The notes under the pieces were generated by a model. The model saw nothing but the letters and a program-made list of their open reading frames with translations, was not told where the DNA came from and made no database searches. DNA of 64,000 nucleotides from Burkholderiales bacterium (GTDB taxonomy: Bacteria; Pseudomonadota; Gammaproteobacteria; Burkholderiales; Nitrosomonadaceae), in the NCBI GenBank assembly GCA_024235795.1, contig JACKLR010000003.1:248001-312000 (forward strand). Direction: 5' to 3'. Shown piece after piece: positions 8,702 through 17,717 of this stretch. Position numbers and translations under genes: made by a program. Positions within the stretch are counted from its first letter, which is position 1. Each line of letters opens with the position of its first letter.

Positions 8702-9409
8702 ATGATGAAACCGGAAGATATCGCACACTATCTTGTGAGTCACCCTGATTTTTTTAACGAATACGCTGATTTACTCTCTGACCTGCAAATCCCCCATCCG
8801 CTCGACAACAAGGTAATCTCATTGCTCGAGCGACAGGCAATCGCGCTAAGAGATAAAAATAAAGTCCTGCAAGACAAACTATTGGAACTGATCAATTTCG
8901 GTGAAGAAAATGATGCAATCGGTGAAAAAATGCATCGTTTGACGATCGCACTGCTGACAGCATCCAATTTTGATGAGTTTTTAAGCGGCCTTGGTTACAG
9001 TTTACGCGAGGATTTTTCCATTCCGTATTTTGTGATGCGATTGTGGGGAATAAACTGCGTGAACATGGATTATGCTGAATTTACCGAGACCAGCGACGAT
9101 ATTCACGCGATTGCCGAAAGTCTGACAAATCCTTATTGCGGCAACCATGTTGCCGATGAGATAAAGGCGATGTTTGATGCGAACGCCGAGCATCTGCAAT
9201 CTTTTTCGATGATACCGCTCAACACGACCCGAACGATTGGTTTGCTGGTTTTAGCCAGTTCTGAAATTGAACGATTCTATGCCGACATGGGAACACTGCA
9301 TTTAAAGCGGCTCGGCGATCTCATCGGCGCGTCGATTGCGCGCCACGAGCTGGCTTCTGATACAATTGACAACGAACAGCAAAGCCCATCTGATGAATAT
9401 CAAATCTGA
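8702..9409 (+). CDS. DUF484 family protein (GAF-like)
   Basis: A conserved 235-residue DUF484 protein, nearly always encoded between dapF and xerC, with no settled function. The N-terminal part (PEDIAHYLVSHPDFFNEYADLL) and the helix around ERQAIALRDKNKVLQDKL are family hallmarks, followed by a GAF-like domain. ATG 8702 or 8705 follows an AAGGA ribosome-binding site. A start further up would run into dapF and lacks such a site. The 3' end overlaps xerC by 17 bp, suggesting translational coupling. Confidence 0.85.
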   Translation: MMKPEDIAHYLVSHPDFFNEYADLLSDLQIPHPLDNKVISLLERQAIALRDKNKVLQDKLLELINFGEENDAIGEKMHRLTIALLTASNFDEFLSGLGYSLREDFSIPYFVMRLWGINCVNMDYAEFTETSDDIHAIAESLTNPYCGNHVADEIKAMFDANAEHLQSFSMIPLNTTRTIGLLVLASSEIERFYADMGTLHLKRLGDLIGASIARHELASDTIDNEQQSPSDEYQI

Positions 9410-10283
9410 ATCACTTGCAATCGCTTTCAAAGGATATCTTGCCAATGAACGCCGGTTATCGCCCAACACCTGCAAAAGTTATGCGCATGATATTCATGTC
9501 CTGCTTACATGCTTGGCACACGTATCATTGCAAGCGGCTCAGCCACAGCATATCCGTCAGCTCATTGCGCAACTGCATGGCAAAGGGTTATCCGGCAGAA
9601 GCCTGTCCCGGATGTTGTCTGCCTGGCGCAGATTCTATCATTATCTGATACGCGATCACCAATTTAGCCATAATCCCTGCACCGGAATACGTGTCCCGAA
9701 GTCATCTAAAAAACTGCCGCGGGCATTGTCACCTGATGAAACCGCACAGTTACTGACATTCATCACTCCGGATCCCTTGACAATTCGGGACCGCGCCATG
9801 TTCGAGCTATTTTATTCATCGGGATTAAGACTGGCTGAGCTGACTCAACTCAAGCCTAATGATATTGATTTCTCGGACGGCACAGTACGCGTCCTCGGCA
9901 AAGGCGGTAAAACACGTATCGTACCGGTTGGCCGGATAGCGATAGAAGCGTTGCAATTATGGATGACCTATCAGAAAAAAATTGCCAAACCGGATACTGA
10001 CGCTTTGTTTTTATCCAAGCATGGCGATGCAATCAGCTCCAGAACTATCAGCCATCGTTTAAAAGTTCGTAGCGCTCAGCAGGGTATCAACCAGAATGTG
10101 CACCCGCATATGCTGCGGCATTCCTTTGCGTCACATTTGCTGCAATCCAGCGGAGATTTACGCGCCGTCCAGGAAATGCTGGGACACGCACATATTACGT
10201 CCACACAGGTTTATACGCATCTCGATTTTCAACATTTGACAAAGGTGTATGACGCGGCGCATCCGCGCGCTAAAAAGAAATAA
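9393..10283 (+). CDS. xerC: Tyrosine recombinase XerC
   Basis: Site-specific recombinase that, with XerD, resolves chromosome dimers at dif. The 296-residue protein has an N-terminal SAM-like domain and a catalytic domain with Arg in SSGLRLAELT, Lys in GKGGKTR, HxxR in HMLRHSFASHLL, His in LGHAHI and nucleophile Tyr in STQVYTHLD. ATG 9393 gives the usual XerC length and overlaps the DUF484 gene. Its place after dapF-DUF484 supports XerC rather than a phage integrase. Confidence 0.95.
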   Translation: MNIKSESLAIAFKGYLANERRLSPNTCKSYAHDIHVLLTCLAHVSLQAAQPQHIRQLIAQLHGKGLSGRSLSRMLSAWRRFYHYLIRDHQFSHNPCTGIRVPKSSKKLPRALSPDETAQLLTFITPDPLTIRDRAMFELFYSSGLRLAELTQLKPNDIDFSDGTVRVLGKGGKTRIVPVGRIAIEALQLWMTYQKKIAKPDTDALFLSKHGDAISSRTISHRLKVRSAQQGINQNVHPHMLRHSFASHLLQSSGDLRAVQEMLGHAHITSTQVYTHLDFQHLTKVYDAAHPRAKKK

Positions 10284-10448
10284 AGAACACAAACCATACC
10301 AATAACAAACACTGACTAAGCTACATTTACACAATCTGATGCCTGTCTTTTGCGAATCCCGGGGCAATTTTCTGCCAAAATTGATTATCCTTTATACGGT
10401 ATAATCTTATTTTTGAAACGAAATTAAAAACGCATAACAAAATATACA

Positions 10449-10970
10449 ATGACAACAATCGTATCAGTAAGACGAGGAAATCATGTCGCGCTGGGCGGCG
10501 ATGGGCAAGTTACTTTAGGCGCGGTCGTGGCCAAATCCAGTGCGCGCAAAGTTCGCAGACTCTACCATGACAAAGTGCTGGCCGGTTTTGCGGGTGGAAC
10601 GGCCGATGCATTTACCCTGTTCGAACGCTTCGAAGGCAAACTGGAAGCGCATCAAGGCCATCTCATGCGGTCTGCTGTTGAACTTGCAAAGGATTGGCGC
10701 ACTGACCGGATTCTTCGCAGACTGGAAGCGATGCTGGTGGTTGCCAGTGAAGAGGCTACTTTGATCATAACCGGTGCGGGCGATGTTATCGAACCCGAAT
10801 ATGGTCTGGCCGCCATAGGCAGTGGCGGATCCTATGCGCTTGCCGCAGCGCGTGCACTTCTGGAAAATACCGATTTACCGCCCAGGGAGATTGTCAGCAA
10901 GGCATTGACCATTGCGGGTGACATATGCATTTATACCAATCAGGATCATGTCATAGAAACCATTGGCTAA
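10449..10970 (+). CDS. hslV: ATP-dependent protease proteolytic subunit HslV
   Basis: Threonine protease forming the double-hexamer core of HslUV (ClpQY). The 173 residues are typical. The protein starts MTTIVSVRRG, so removal of Met exposes the catalytic N-terminal Thr. The GGDGQVTLG and GSGGSYALAAARAL motifs are conserved. hslU follows after 58 bp in the same direction, as expected for the heat-shock operon. A TATAAT hexamer lies at 10400-10405, but I see no good -35 or sigma-32 promoter. Confidence 0.96.
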   Translation: MTTIVSVRRGNHVALGGDGQVTLGAVVAKSSARKVRRLYHDKVLAGFAGGTADAFTLFERFEGKLEAHQGHLMRSAVELAKDWRTDRILRRLEAMLVVASEEATLIITGAGDVIEPEYGLAAIGSGGSYALAAARALLENTDLPPREIVSKALTIAGDICIYTNQDHVIETIG

Positions 10971-11028
10971 GTTTGTCACGTTTCATGCAATCGCACATAC
11001 AATAATTCAATAATCTCAGTTTATAACT

Positions 11029-12363
11029 ATGTCACAAATGACTCCTCAAGAAATTGTCCATGAACTGGATAAACATATCATCGGACAAAACTCGGCCAAG
11101 CGTGCAGTGGCTATTGCGCTCAGGAATCGCTGGCGCAGACAGCAAATTGCCGACCCGTTGCGACAGGAAATCACACCCAAGAATATTCTCATGATCGGCC
11201 CGACCGGTGTCGGTAAGACCGAAATCGCGCGACGGCTTGCTAAACTCGCCGATGCGCCCTTTATCAAAATAGAAGCCACCAAGTTTACCGAAGTGGGTTA
11301 TGTCGGACGCGATGTCGATTCCATTATCCGTGATCTGGCTGAGTCGGCAATTAAACAATCGCGTGAAAGAGAAACCAGAAAAAAACAGCCGCTCGCAGAA
11401 GACCATGCGGAAGAACGGATACTGGACGCATTACTGCCGCCTGCACGCAATTTTGATTCGCACCTCAGCACAACCGAACAGGATAATTCAACCCGGCAGA
11501 AATTCCGAAAAAAACTGCGGGAAGGCGAACTGGATGACAAGGAAATCGACATCGAAATTGCAGCGCCGCGCGCCAATATGGAAATTTTCGCACCGCCCGG
11601 CATGGAAGACCTGACTTCACAAATACAGGGCATGTTTCAGAGCATGAGCGGCGAGAAAAAACGGACGCGCAAACTCACTATCCGTGAAGCAAGAAAACTG
11701 CTGATTGAAGAAGAAGCCGCCAAAATGATCAATGATGAAGAGCTCAAACTCAGTGCAATTCAGAATGTTGAACAAAATGGCATCGTTTTTCTCGATGAAA
11801 TCGATAAAATAACCAGCCGGTCAGGCAGCGTGTCGGGCGGTGACGTATCGCGCCAGGGTGTTCAACGAGACTTGCTGCCATTGGTGGAAGGAACAACCAT
11901 CTCCACCAAATATGGCATGATCAAAACAGATCATATTCTCTTTGTTGCCAGCGGCGCGTTTCATCTGACCAAACCGTCCGACCTGATTCCCGAGTTGCAG
12001 GGACGTTTCCCGATACGGGTTGAACTTGCCAGCTTGAGCGTCAGCGATTTCGAACAGATTCTGACCAATACCGATGCCTGTCTGACACGTCAATATGAAG
12101 CGCTGCTGGAAACGGAAGGTATTGCGCTCAAGTTTACAACTGACGCCATCAAACGGCTTGCAGAGATCGCTTTTTCCGTGAATAACAAAACAGAAAATAT
12201 CGGCGCCAGGCGTTTGCATACTGTAATGGAAAGACTGCTTGAGGATATTTCATACGATGCGCCGAAACATAGCGGGAAAACCATAGAAATCGATGCCGCG
12301 TATGTGGATGAACGTCTTCAAGATTTGTCCCAAAGCGAAGATTTAGCGCGTTACGTTCTGTAA
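11029..12363 (+). CDS. hslU: ATP-dependent protease ATPase subunit HslU
   Basis: AAA+ unfoldase that feeds substrates to HslV. The 444-residue length is normal. Walker A is GPTGVGKTEIARRLA, pore motif EVGYVGRDVD, Walker B VFLDEIDKI, and the C-terminal tail ends DLARYVL, which docks into HslV. The insertion (I) domain spans about residues 110-240. The gene ends the hslVU operon and is followed at 12388 by a strong hairpin with A/T tracts. Confidence 0.97.
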   Translation: MSQMTPQEIVHELDKHIIGQNSAKRAVAIALRNRWRRQQIADPLRQEITPKNILMIGPTGVGKTEIARRLAKLADAPFIKIEATKFTEVGYVGRDVDSIIRDLAESAIKQSRERETRKKQPLAEDHAEERILDALLPPARNFDSHLSTTEQDNSTRQKFRKKLREGELDDKEIDIEIAAPRANMEIFAPPGMEDLTSQIQGMFQSMSGEKKRTRKLTIREARKLLIEEEAAKMINDEELKLSAIQNVEQNGIVFLDEIDKITSRSGSVSGGDVSRQGVQRDLLPLVEGTTISTKYGMIKTDHILFVASGAFHLTKPSDLIPELQGRFPIRVELASLSVSDFEQILTNTDACLTRQYEALLETEGIALKFTTDAIKRLAEIAFSVNNKTENIGARRLHTVMERLLEDISYDAPKHSGKTIEIDAAYVDERLQDLSQSEDLARYVL

Positions 12364-12387
12364 GCGCTCACAGATAAACACACAAAA

Positions 12388-12417
12388 AAAAGCATCTCTG
12401 GGGGTAGAGATGCTTTT
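12388..12417. terminator. Intrinsic terminator after hslU (probably bidirectional)
   Basis: A perfect 12-bp inverted repeat (12388-12399 with 12406-12417; core AGCATCTCT / AGAGATGCT) around a 6-nt G-rich loop, with A-tract before and T-tract after. It can end the hslVU transcript and also serve the convergent MFS gene. The 12418-12582 remainder holds no gene I can support. Confidence 0.9.
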
Positions 12418-12582
12418 AAACACAATCACAAGGAGAGATCATAGTCTGAATTTTCGTAAGGGAGAGTCGAATACTCAGCTTGATAGGTATCCATTATACA
12501 GATCGTGTTGCTATTTATTCGCCGGAGGAGACGGTGAATTACCCGCCATTTGCGTTTATTGAACGACTGCTCCGGCAGCCTA

Positions 12583-14256
12583 TCACGCATTGCGGAAACG
12601 CGAATGTTTCACGAAAATGATGGATGCAATCGGTAAAACCAGGCCTATGACCGTAACCGTAATCAGCAACTGTCCCAGTTCACTGTAATCGGCGGGTACT
12701 GTGATTTCACCGGTAACGGTATCCTTCACCTCGCGTGTGACTTCGTAGAACTGATTCAGGTATTTGGTTCCAAGCTGTGAAGCGGACAGCGCCAGATTGG
12801 TAAACGATGCCATCACAGCAAAAAATGTCGCCTTGAGCTTGTCCGGTGCAGAATTGGCAATCCATGCCAGCATGGGGATCATGGCGATTTGTCCTAATGG
12901 AGATTCCAGCGCGGTATCGATCAGTGCGATAAAACGCGCGTCCACGACACCGCCCGTCATTGCAGCAGTCCATTCGTGGAAGCCAAAAAACATGCCGATA
13001 ATCGGCAGCGACAGGAATGTACCGGCAATGGTTAGAAAGCCGATGATATACGCGATAGACCGTTCAGCCATAAAACGGCGGAAAATAAACATGCCCAGCA
13101 GCGTCAAAGATGCGCCAACAAGCGATAACACCGCAAGGAATTGCTGGTCAAACCCTAGTTCATCGATCATCCACCAGGTTGAACCGGCGCCCGGTCCCGG
13201 AATGGCGCGAAAGATAAAAACGAGAATCGCGGTGCCCACAAGTACATTGCGCGCTTCCGGCTCAAGTTCGCCCGTGAGGCGCCACATCAGAAACAGCACG
13301 ATTGTCATGGAGATGAGAAAAATCACTTCTTCGCCACCCGGCATGCGGCTGATCCCCACGGTCAACGAGGCGATCGTAAAAACCAGCCCGCCGCCCAGAA
13401 TCCACCAGTTAACCGGTGGCGGTTCATCATGTACAGACAACAAATTGATTGCTTCCTGTCTGCTGTGCCCCTGTTTGATGAATCGATTTATTTCACGTTG
13501 ATGAAGCCATGAAGCCAGGACAACACCCAACACGGAAACCAGCGGGATGATGAGCGCCAACTCATAAACAAACAAATAAACCGCTTCCTTTTCGGCCTCA
13601 GGCAGCGTTGCGGCATCCCGCAGCAAAAAAACATTGGCGACTGAAACCAGAATGCCGCCGCCAACGATCGCCACGCGACCCAGGGTCTGCATGGTGACAT
13701 GCATGAGTTTGCGCTTCTCCGGGTCCAGTTTTTGTCCGTTCTCGTCAACACGCGGTACGGCTTCCACCGTCATCGCATCGGCCACGACATCCTGTAAAAC
13801 ATAACCGATCGGCGCCAGTAATGCTGAAATGACAAACCAGGTTTCGACGGAAGCCATCGATGTCATGGTTTCGGTATGTCCGAGCAGGCCGATCATAATG
13901 AACAGGCTTAGCATGATTAAACTGGCGCCCAAATAGACCAGCAGGCCTTTCCAGCGCCACATCAGGTCAACCAGATGGCCAAGCGGCATTTTTAACGCCC
14001 ACGGCAGCATCATCCAGAATCCAAGCATCGCCAGGAATTCCGCCGATAATCCGAGTTTTTCCTTGACGTAGAACGTGCCAACGATGCCGGTTAATCCCGA
14101 AATGCCCGCAGCGACATAAACCATAAGCGGCGGCATGTAAGACAGCCGCATCTCCCGTCCCAGCGAAATGATATTTGCACTGAACCAGTGACTGACAACA
14201 GCGATAAAACCGGTTACAAATGAGTTTTTCATGGTTTTTTTATGGGTAATCGACAA
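12583..14256 (-). CDS. Major facilitator superfamily transporter
   Basis: A 557-residue inner-membrane carrier with about 12-14 hydrophobic segments and no enzyme domain. The N-terminal region (GFWMMLPWALKMPLGHLVDLMW) resembles MFS carriers of the folate-biopterin/BT1 type, but this subfamily call is tentative. A long hydrophilic loop (~residues 175-275) includes EAVPRVDENGQKLDPEKRK. An internal Met at 14232 is an alternative start. It is convergent with hslVU and lies 17 bp after the HtrA gene on the same strand, so it may be co-transcribed with it. Substrate unknown. Confidence 0.7.
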   Translation of the reverse strand: MSITHKKTMKNSFVTGFIAVVSHWFSANIISLGREMRLSYMPPLMVYVAAGISGLTGIVGTFYVKEKLGLSAEFLAMLGFWMMLPWALKMPLGHLVDLMWRWKGLLVYLGASLIMLSLFIMIGLLGHTETMTSMASVETWFVISALLAPIGYVLQDVVADAMTVEAVPRVDENGQKLDPEKRKLMHVTMQTLGRVAIVGGGILVSVANVFLLRDAATLPEAEKEAVYLFVYELALIIPLVSVLGVVLASWLHQREINRFIKQGHSRQEAINLLSVHDEPPPVNWWILGGGLVFTIASLTVGISRMPGGEEVIFLISMTIVLFLMWRLTGELEPEARNVLVGTAILVFIFRAIPGPGAGSTWWMIDELGFDQQFLAVLSLVGASLTLLGMFIFRRFMAERSIAYIIGFLTIAGTFLSLPIIGMFFGFHEWTAAMTGGVVDARFIALIDTALESPLGQIAMIPMLAWIANSAPDKLKATFFAVMASFTNLALSASQLGTKYLNQFYEVTREVKDTVTGEITVPADYSELGQLLITVTVIGLVLPIASIIFVKHSRFRNA

Positions 14257-14273
14257 AATTGTTTCTTTTATGC

Positions 14274-15413
14274 TTACATTTGCTTTGGCCGTACACCAAC
14301 CTTGATCTGAATATCTTTTTCCTGTTTTTTACGAATTATCTTAACCGTCACGGCTTCTCCCGGCGGAAGTGCAGCAACCTTGTTGAGCAAATCTGAAGAA
14401 TTTCGGATCTGTTTACCTTCAATGGCAATTAATATATCGCCGGGTTTGATGCCGGCTTTATCTGCCGGACCATCCTTAAGCACGCCACCGACCAGCGCGC
14501 CTTCCACCTTGTCCAGACCGAATGAATCAGCAAGCTCAGTAGTCATATCCTGCATACTGACACCCAGCCAGCCACGTACTACACCGCCTGACTGAATAAT
14601 CTGTTCCATAATTTCCTTAACAACATGTACGGGGATCGCAAAGCCGATACCCAGCGAACCACCCGAGCGAGAATAGATTGCCGTGTTAATGCCAATCAAA
14701 TTGCCGCTGGTATCTGTAAGCGCACCGCCGGAATTGCCGGGATTGATTGCCGCATCGGTTTGAATGAATTCTTCAAATACATTAATGCCGACCTGGGTAC
14801 GCCCTAATGCGCCGATAATACCCATTGTGACACTCTGGCCGACACCAAAGGGATTGCCAACTGCCAGGACAACATCTCCAACCTGGGCTTGCCGGGATTG
14901 ACCAAAAGTAATTGCCGGCAGATCTTCTAGATCAACCTTCAGAACAGCCAAGTCGGTTTCAGGATCTGAACCAATAACCTGCGCTTTGATTTTACGCCCG
15001 TCCGTTAACGCAACCTCAATGTCGTCAGCCGCTTCGATCACATGATGATTAGTTAGGATGTAGCCATTGGAACTGACGATAACGCCCGAACCCAGGTTTG
15101 ACCTGCGCCGCGATCTGGATTCAAACTGTTCGCCAAAGAAACGCTGGAAAACTGGATCGTTGAGTAACGGGTGAGGTGATTCCTTAACCGCTTTTGTGGT
15201 AAAAATATTGACTACCGACGGCATTGCGCGGCTGGCAGCCTCATAATAGCTATCAGGCCTGGTTTCATCCAGACTGGGCGCCGCCTCCTTGATCGTGACG
15301 AGTTCGCCTCGGGGCTTCCACGGCAATAATTCTGGACGTAACGTGGAAACGACAAAAAATATTGCCAAAAAAATTGTTGCAGTCTGTGCAAAAATCAACC
15401 AAAGCCTGTACAT
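14274..15413 (-). CDS. HtrA/DegS-like periplasmic serine protease
   Basis: A membrane-anchored trypsin-fold protease for envelope quality control or stress sensing. An N-terminal TM anchor (~residues 6-25) precedes the protease domain, with His in LTNHHVIEAAD, Asp in SDPETDLAVL and Ser in NPGNSGGALTD. One C-terminal PDZ domain follows (~280-370). A single PDZ plus an anchor is a DegS-like layout rather than DegP. ATG 15413 is chosen over the in-frame TTG at 15431. It is divergent from the Nif3-like gene. Confidence 0.88.
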   Translation of the reverse strand: MYRLWLIFAQTATIFLAIFFVVSTLRPELLPWKPRGELVTIKEAAPSLDETRPDSYYEAASRAMPSVVNIFTTKAVKESPHPLLNDPVFQRFFGEQFESRSRRRSNLGSGVIVSSNGYILTNHHVIEAADDIEVALTDGRKIKAQVIGSDPETDLAVLKVDLEDLPAITFGQSRQAQVGDVVLAVGNPFGVGQSVTMGIIGALGRTQVGINVFEEFIQTDAAINPGNSGGALTDTSGNLIGINTAIYSRSGGSLGIGFAIPVHVVKEIMEQIIQSGGVVRGWLGVSMQDMTTELADSFGLDKVEGALVGGVLKDGPADKAGIKPGDILIAIEGKQIRNSSDLLNKVAALPPGEAVTVKIIRKKQEKDIQIKVGVRPKQM

Positions 15414-15490
15414 GAATATTTTAAACTCCAAAAAATAACTGATTTACAGTGCGACTTGTATTGTAGTGTAACCACACAGGAAAAAAACCC

Positions 15491-16237
15491 ATGCTTCGAA
15501 ATGAACTTGAAAATTATCTAAATCAACTGCTGGACATTACCCGATTCCAGGATTATTGCCCAAATGGGCTGCAAGTGGAAGGGCGGGAAGCTATTCACAA
15601 AATTGTTACCGGCGTCACGGCATCGCTGCAACTGCTGGGCGCGGCGGCGGCAAACAATGCCGACGCAGTGCTTGTGCATCACGGTTATTTCTGGCGCGGT
15701 GAAGATGCCCGCATCACCGGAATGAAAAGCCGGCGCATTGCGACGCTGATAAACAGTAACATCAATTTATTTGCCTACCATCTGCCCCTGGATATCCATA
15801 TGGAACTGGGCAATAACGCCCAACTGGCCAAACGGCTGGGTTTTATCGAAACAGGGCGCTTTGGCGAACAGGATATCGCCGTTCGTGGAAAACTGACTGA
15901 ATCGCTATCGCTGAATGCGCTGGGTGAAAAAATTTCACTGGCGCTGTCACGCAAGCCGCTCATCATAGGTAATCCGGAGCAATCGATCCGGCAGATTGCC
16001 TGGTGCACCGGCGCTGCCCAAGGCTATTTCGACGCAGCCATCGCGCAGGGCGTTGACGCCTATATTACCGGCGAAATTTCCGAACAGACCGTACATGCGG
16101 CGCGCGAATCCGGTGTGGCGTTCATTGCAGCCGGACATCATGCCACGGAACGATACGGCGTGCAGGCGCTGGGTGAACACCTGGCGCAGAAGTTCGGTAT
16201 TCAGCATCAGTTTATCGATATCGACAATCCTGTTTAA
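15491..16237 (+). CDS. Nif3-like dinuclear metal-centre protein (YbgI family)
   Basis: A 248-residue NIF3/YbgI-family protein. Family members form toroidal hexamers with a di-metal site; their physiological role is not settled. Metal-ligand motifs visible are VHHGYFWRGE, FAYHLPLDIH and, near the C-terminus, AAGHHATERYGVQALGEHL. An N-terminal NGLQVEGRE stretch is also typical. It is divergent from the HtrA gene, an arrangement often seen in Betaproteobacteria. Confidence 0.88.
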   Translation: MLRNELENYLNQLLDITRFQDYCPNGLQVEGREAIHKIVTGVTASLQLLGAAAANNADAVLVHHGYFWRGEDARITGMKSRRIATLINSNINLFAYHLPLDIHMELGNNAQLAKRLGFIETGRFGEQDIAVRGKLTESLSLNALGEKISLALSRKPLIIGNPEQSIRQIAWCTGAAQGYFDAAIAQGVDAYITGEISEQTVHAARESGVAFIAAGHHATERYGVQALGEHLAQKFGIQHQFIDIDNPV

Positions 16238-16310
16238 CAGGCCGTTGAAAAACTATCTGCGTTGCCGCTGCCGCGTTAAAAACAGGCTCAAAATGCTCAT
16301 TTAAACAGAA
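16237..16310. repeat. Second copy of the dispersed intergenic repeat
   Basis: Shares GTTAAAAACAGG and ATGCTCATTTA with 3640-3765 and carries GGCCGTTGAAAAAC at its left. It lies immediately after the Nif3-like stop. Only two copies are seen in the window. Confidence 0.4.
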
Positions 16311-16329
16311 TGGACGCGCCATTATTTTA

Positions 16330-16443
16330 TTAATCCTGTTTGTCTTTTTTCTTTTTCCCCGAAAACATCGTCCACCAGATAATAAAAATAAACAATCCCA
16401 ACGCCACAGCGGCTTCAACTAACAGTAACCACCAGCTATCCAT
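16330..16443 (-). CDS. Small single-pass membrane protein (37 aa)
   Basis: A short ORF, MDSWWLLLVEAAVALGLFIF..., with one hydrophobic helix (about residues 4-27) and a very basic C-terminal tail SGKKKKDKQD, which fits an N-out, C-in orientation. The ribosome-binding site is weak (TGGA, 8-9 bases upstream). It is convergent with the Nif3-like gene and divergent from mltA. Coding support is a clean hydrophobic/basic pattern. Function not recognised. Confidence 0.55.
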   Translation of the reverse strand: MDSWWLLLVEAAVALGLFIFIIWWTMFSGKKKKDKQD

Positions 16444-16506
16444 ATAAAAAATTCCACGCTTGTTGTATAGTTAATCTTTTAAAGGTGTAACTCTAACCAA
16501 TATTTG

Positions 16507-17715
16507 ATGAAAAACCAATTCTGTTTTCCGATAATGCTGCTGCTTGTGCTGCTGACCGCCTGCGCGAGTAATGCGCCCGAACCACCGGAAAAAATAGTGC
16601 AGCCAGTGGAACCCAAAGAAACGGTGCAAGAAACAGTGAAGGAGAAATCGCTTCTTTCAACGCATATTCCGGTACAGTGGTCCGATCTGACCGGCTGGAG
16701 GGAAGACGATTTACGGCCAGCCTGGCAGGCTTTTCTGCAAAGCTGCAATGCGCTGAAGAACCGGCCGCTATGGCAGGAAACCTGTATTGCAGCATCATTT
16801 TTACACTCTGCTGATAATGACAGCCTGAGGAATTTCTTTGAAAAAAATTTCACACCATACCGGATTGTCAGTACTGACGGCAGCGAAGAAGGGCTGGTGA
16901 CCGGTTATTATGAGCCGTTATTGCGCGGCAGCCGCCAGTCTTCGCAACGCTATCGTTATCCGTTATACGCCGCGCCGGATGAACTGCTGATTATTGACCT
17001 GGGCGAACTTTATCCTGAACTCAAGGATCTGCGATTGCGCGGACGCCTCGATGGCCGGAAAGTCGTGCCATTCTATAGCCGTGCAGATATCATGAACAAT
17101 CCGGCTATACTGAATGGTTATGAATTGCTCTGGGTAGACGATGAAGTTGAATTATTCTTTCTGCAAATCCAGGGTTCGGGAAGAATAGAACTCGATACGG
17201 GCGAGACCATCAAAATCGGCTTTGCGGATCAAAATGGCTATCCCTATAATTCGATCGGACGTATTTTGGTGCAGCAAGGAGAATTGCCTTTGGAGAAGGC
17301 CTCCATGCAGGGCATTAAACAATGGGGTCAGCAAAACCCCGATAAACTGCCCGCGTTACTGCAGCAAAATGCGCGGTTTGTATTTTTCCGTGAATTACCC
17401 GGTGACCTGAGCGGCCCGATTGGCGCCTTGGGTGTACCGTTAACCGCTGGCCGCAGTATTGCAATTGATCCGCGTTCCATACCCCAGGGCGCGCCGGTTT
17501 TTCTTGCGACGACATGGCCAAATTCCAGTAAGCCGCTCAATCGTTTAATGGTGGCGCAAGATACCGGCGGCGCGATCAAAGGCGGCATACGCGCGGATTT
17601 TTTCTGGGGTTATGGTCCGGAAGCCGGTAATCAGGCCGGGAAGATGAAGCAACAGGGAAAAATGTGGATCCTGATGCCGCATGGCTACACTGCACCACAG
17701 CTTGCTCAGCAATAA
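16507..17715 (+). CDS. mltA: Membrane-bound lytic murein transglycosylase A
   Basis: Outer-membrane lipoprotein that cleaves peptidoglycan glycan strands to give 1,6-anhydro-muropeptides. The 402-residue precursor has signal MKNQFCFPIMLLLVLLTAC with lipobox LTAC. The MltA core contains VTGYYEPLLRGSR and FLQIQGSGRIEL. The C-terminal 3D domain carries the catalytic Asp in AQDTGGAIKG. ATG 16507 is favoured over the overlapping TTG at 16504. The next gene converges with only two bases between stops. Confidence 0.94.
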   Translation: MKNQFCFPIMLLLVLLTACASNAPEPPEKIVQPVEPKETVQETVKEKSLLSTHIPVQWSDLTGWREDDLRPAWQAFLQSCNALKNRPLWQETCIAASFLHSADNDSLRNFFEKNFTPYRIVSTDGSEEGLVTGYYEPLLRGSRQSSQRYRYPLYAAPDELLIIDLGELYPELKDLRLRGRLDGRKVVPFYSRADIMNNPAILNGYELLWVDDEVELFFLQIQGSGRIELDTGETIKIGFADQNGYPYNSIGRILVQQGELPLEKASMQGIKQWGQQNPDKLPALLQQNARFVFFRELPGDLSGPIGALGVPLTAGRSIAIDPRSIPQGAPVFLATTWPNSSKPLNRLMVAQDTGGAIKGGIRADFFWGYGPEAGNQAGKMKQQGKMWILMPHGYTAPQLAQQ

Positions 17716-17717
17716 TC

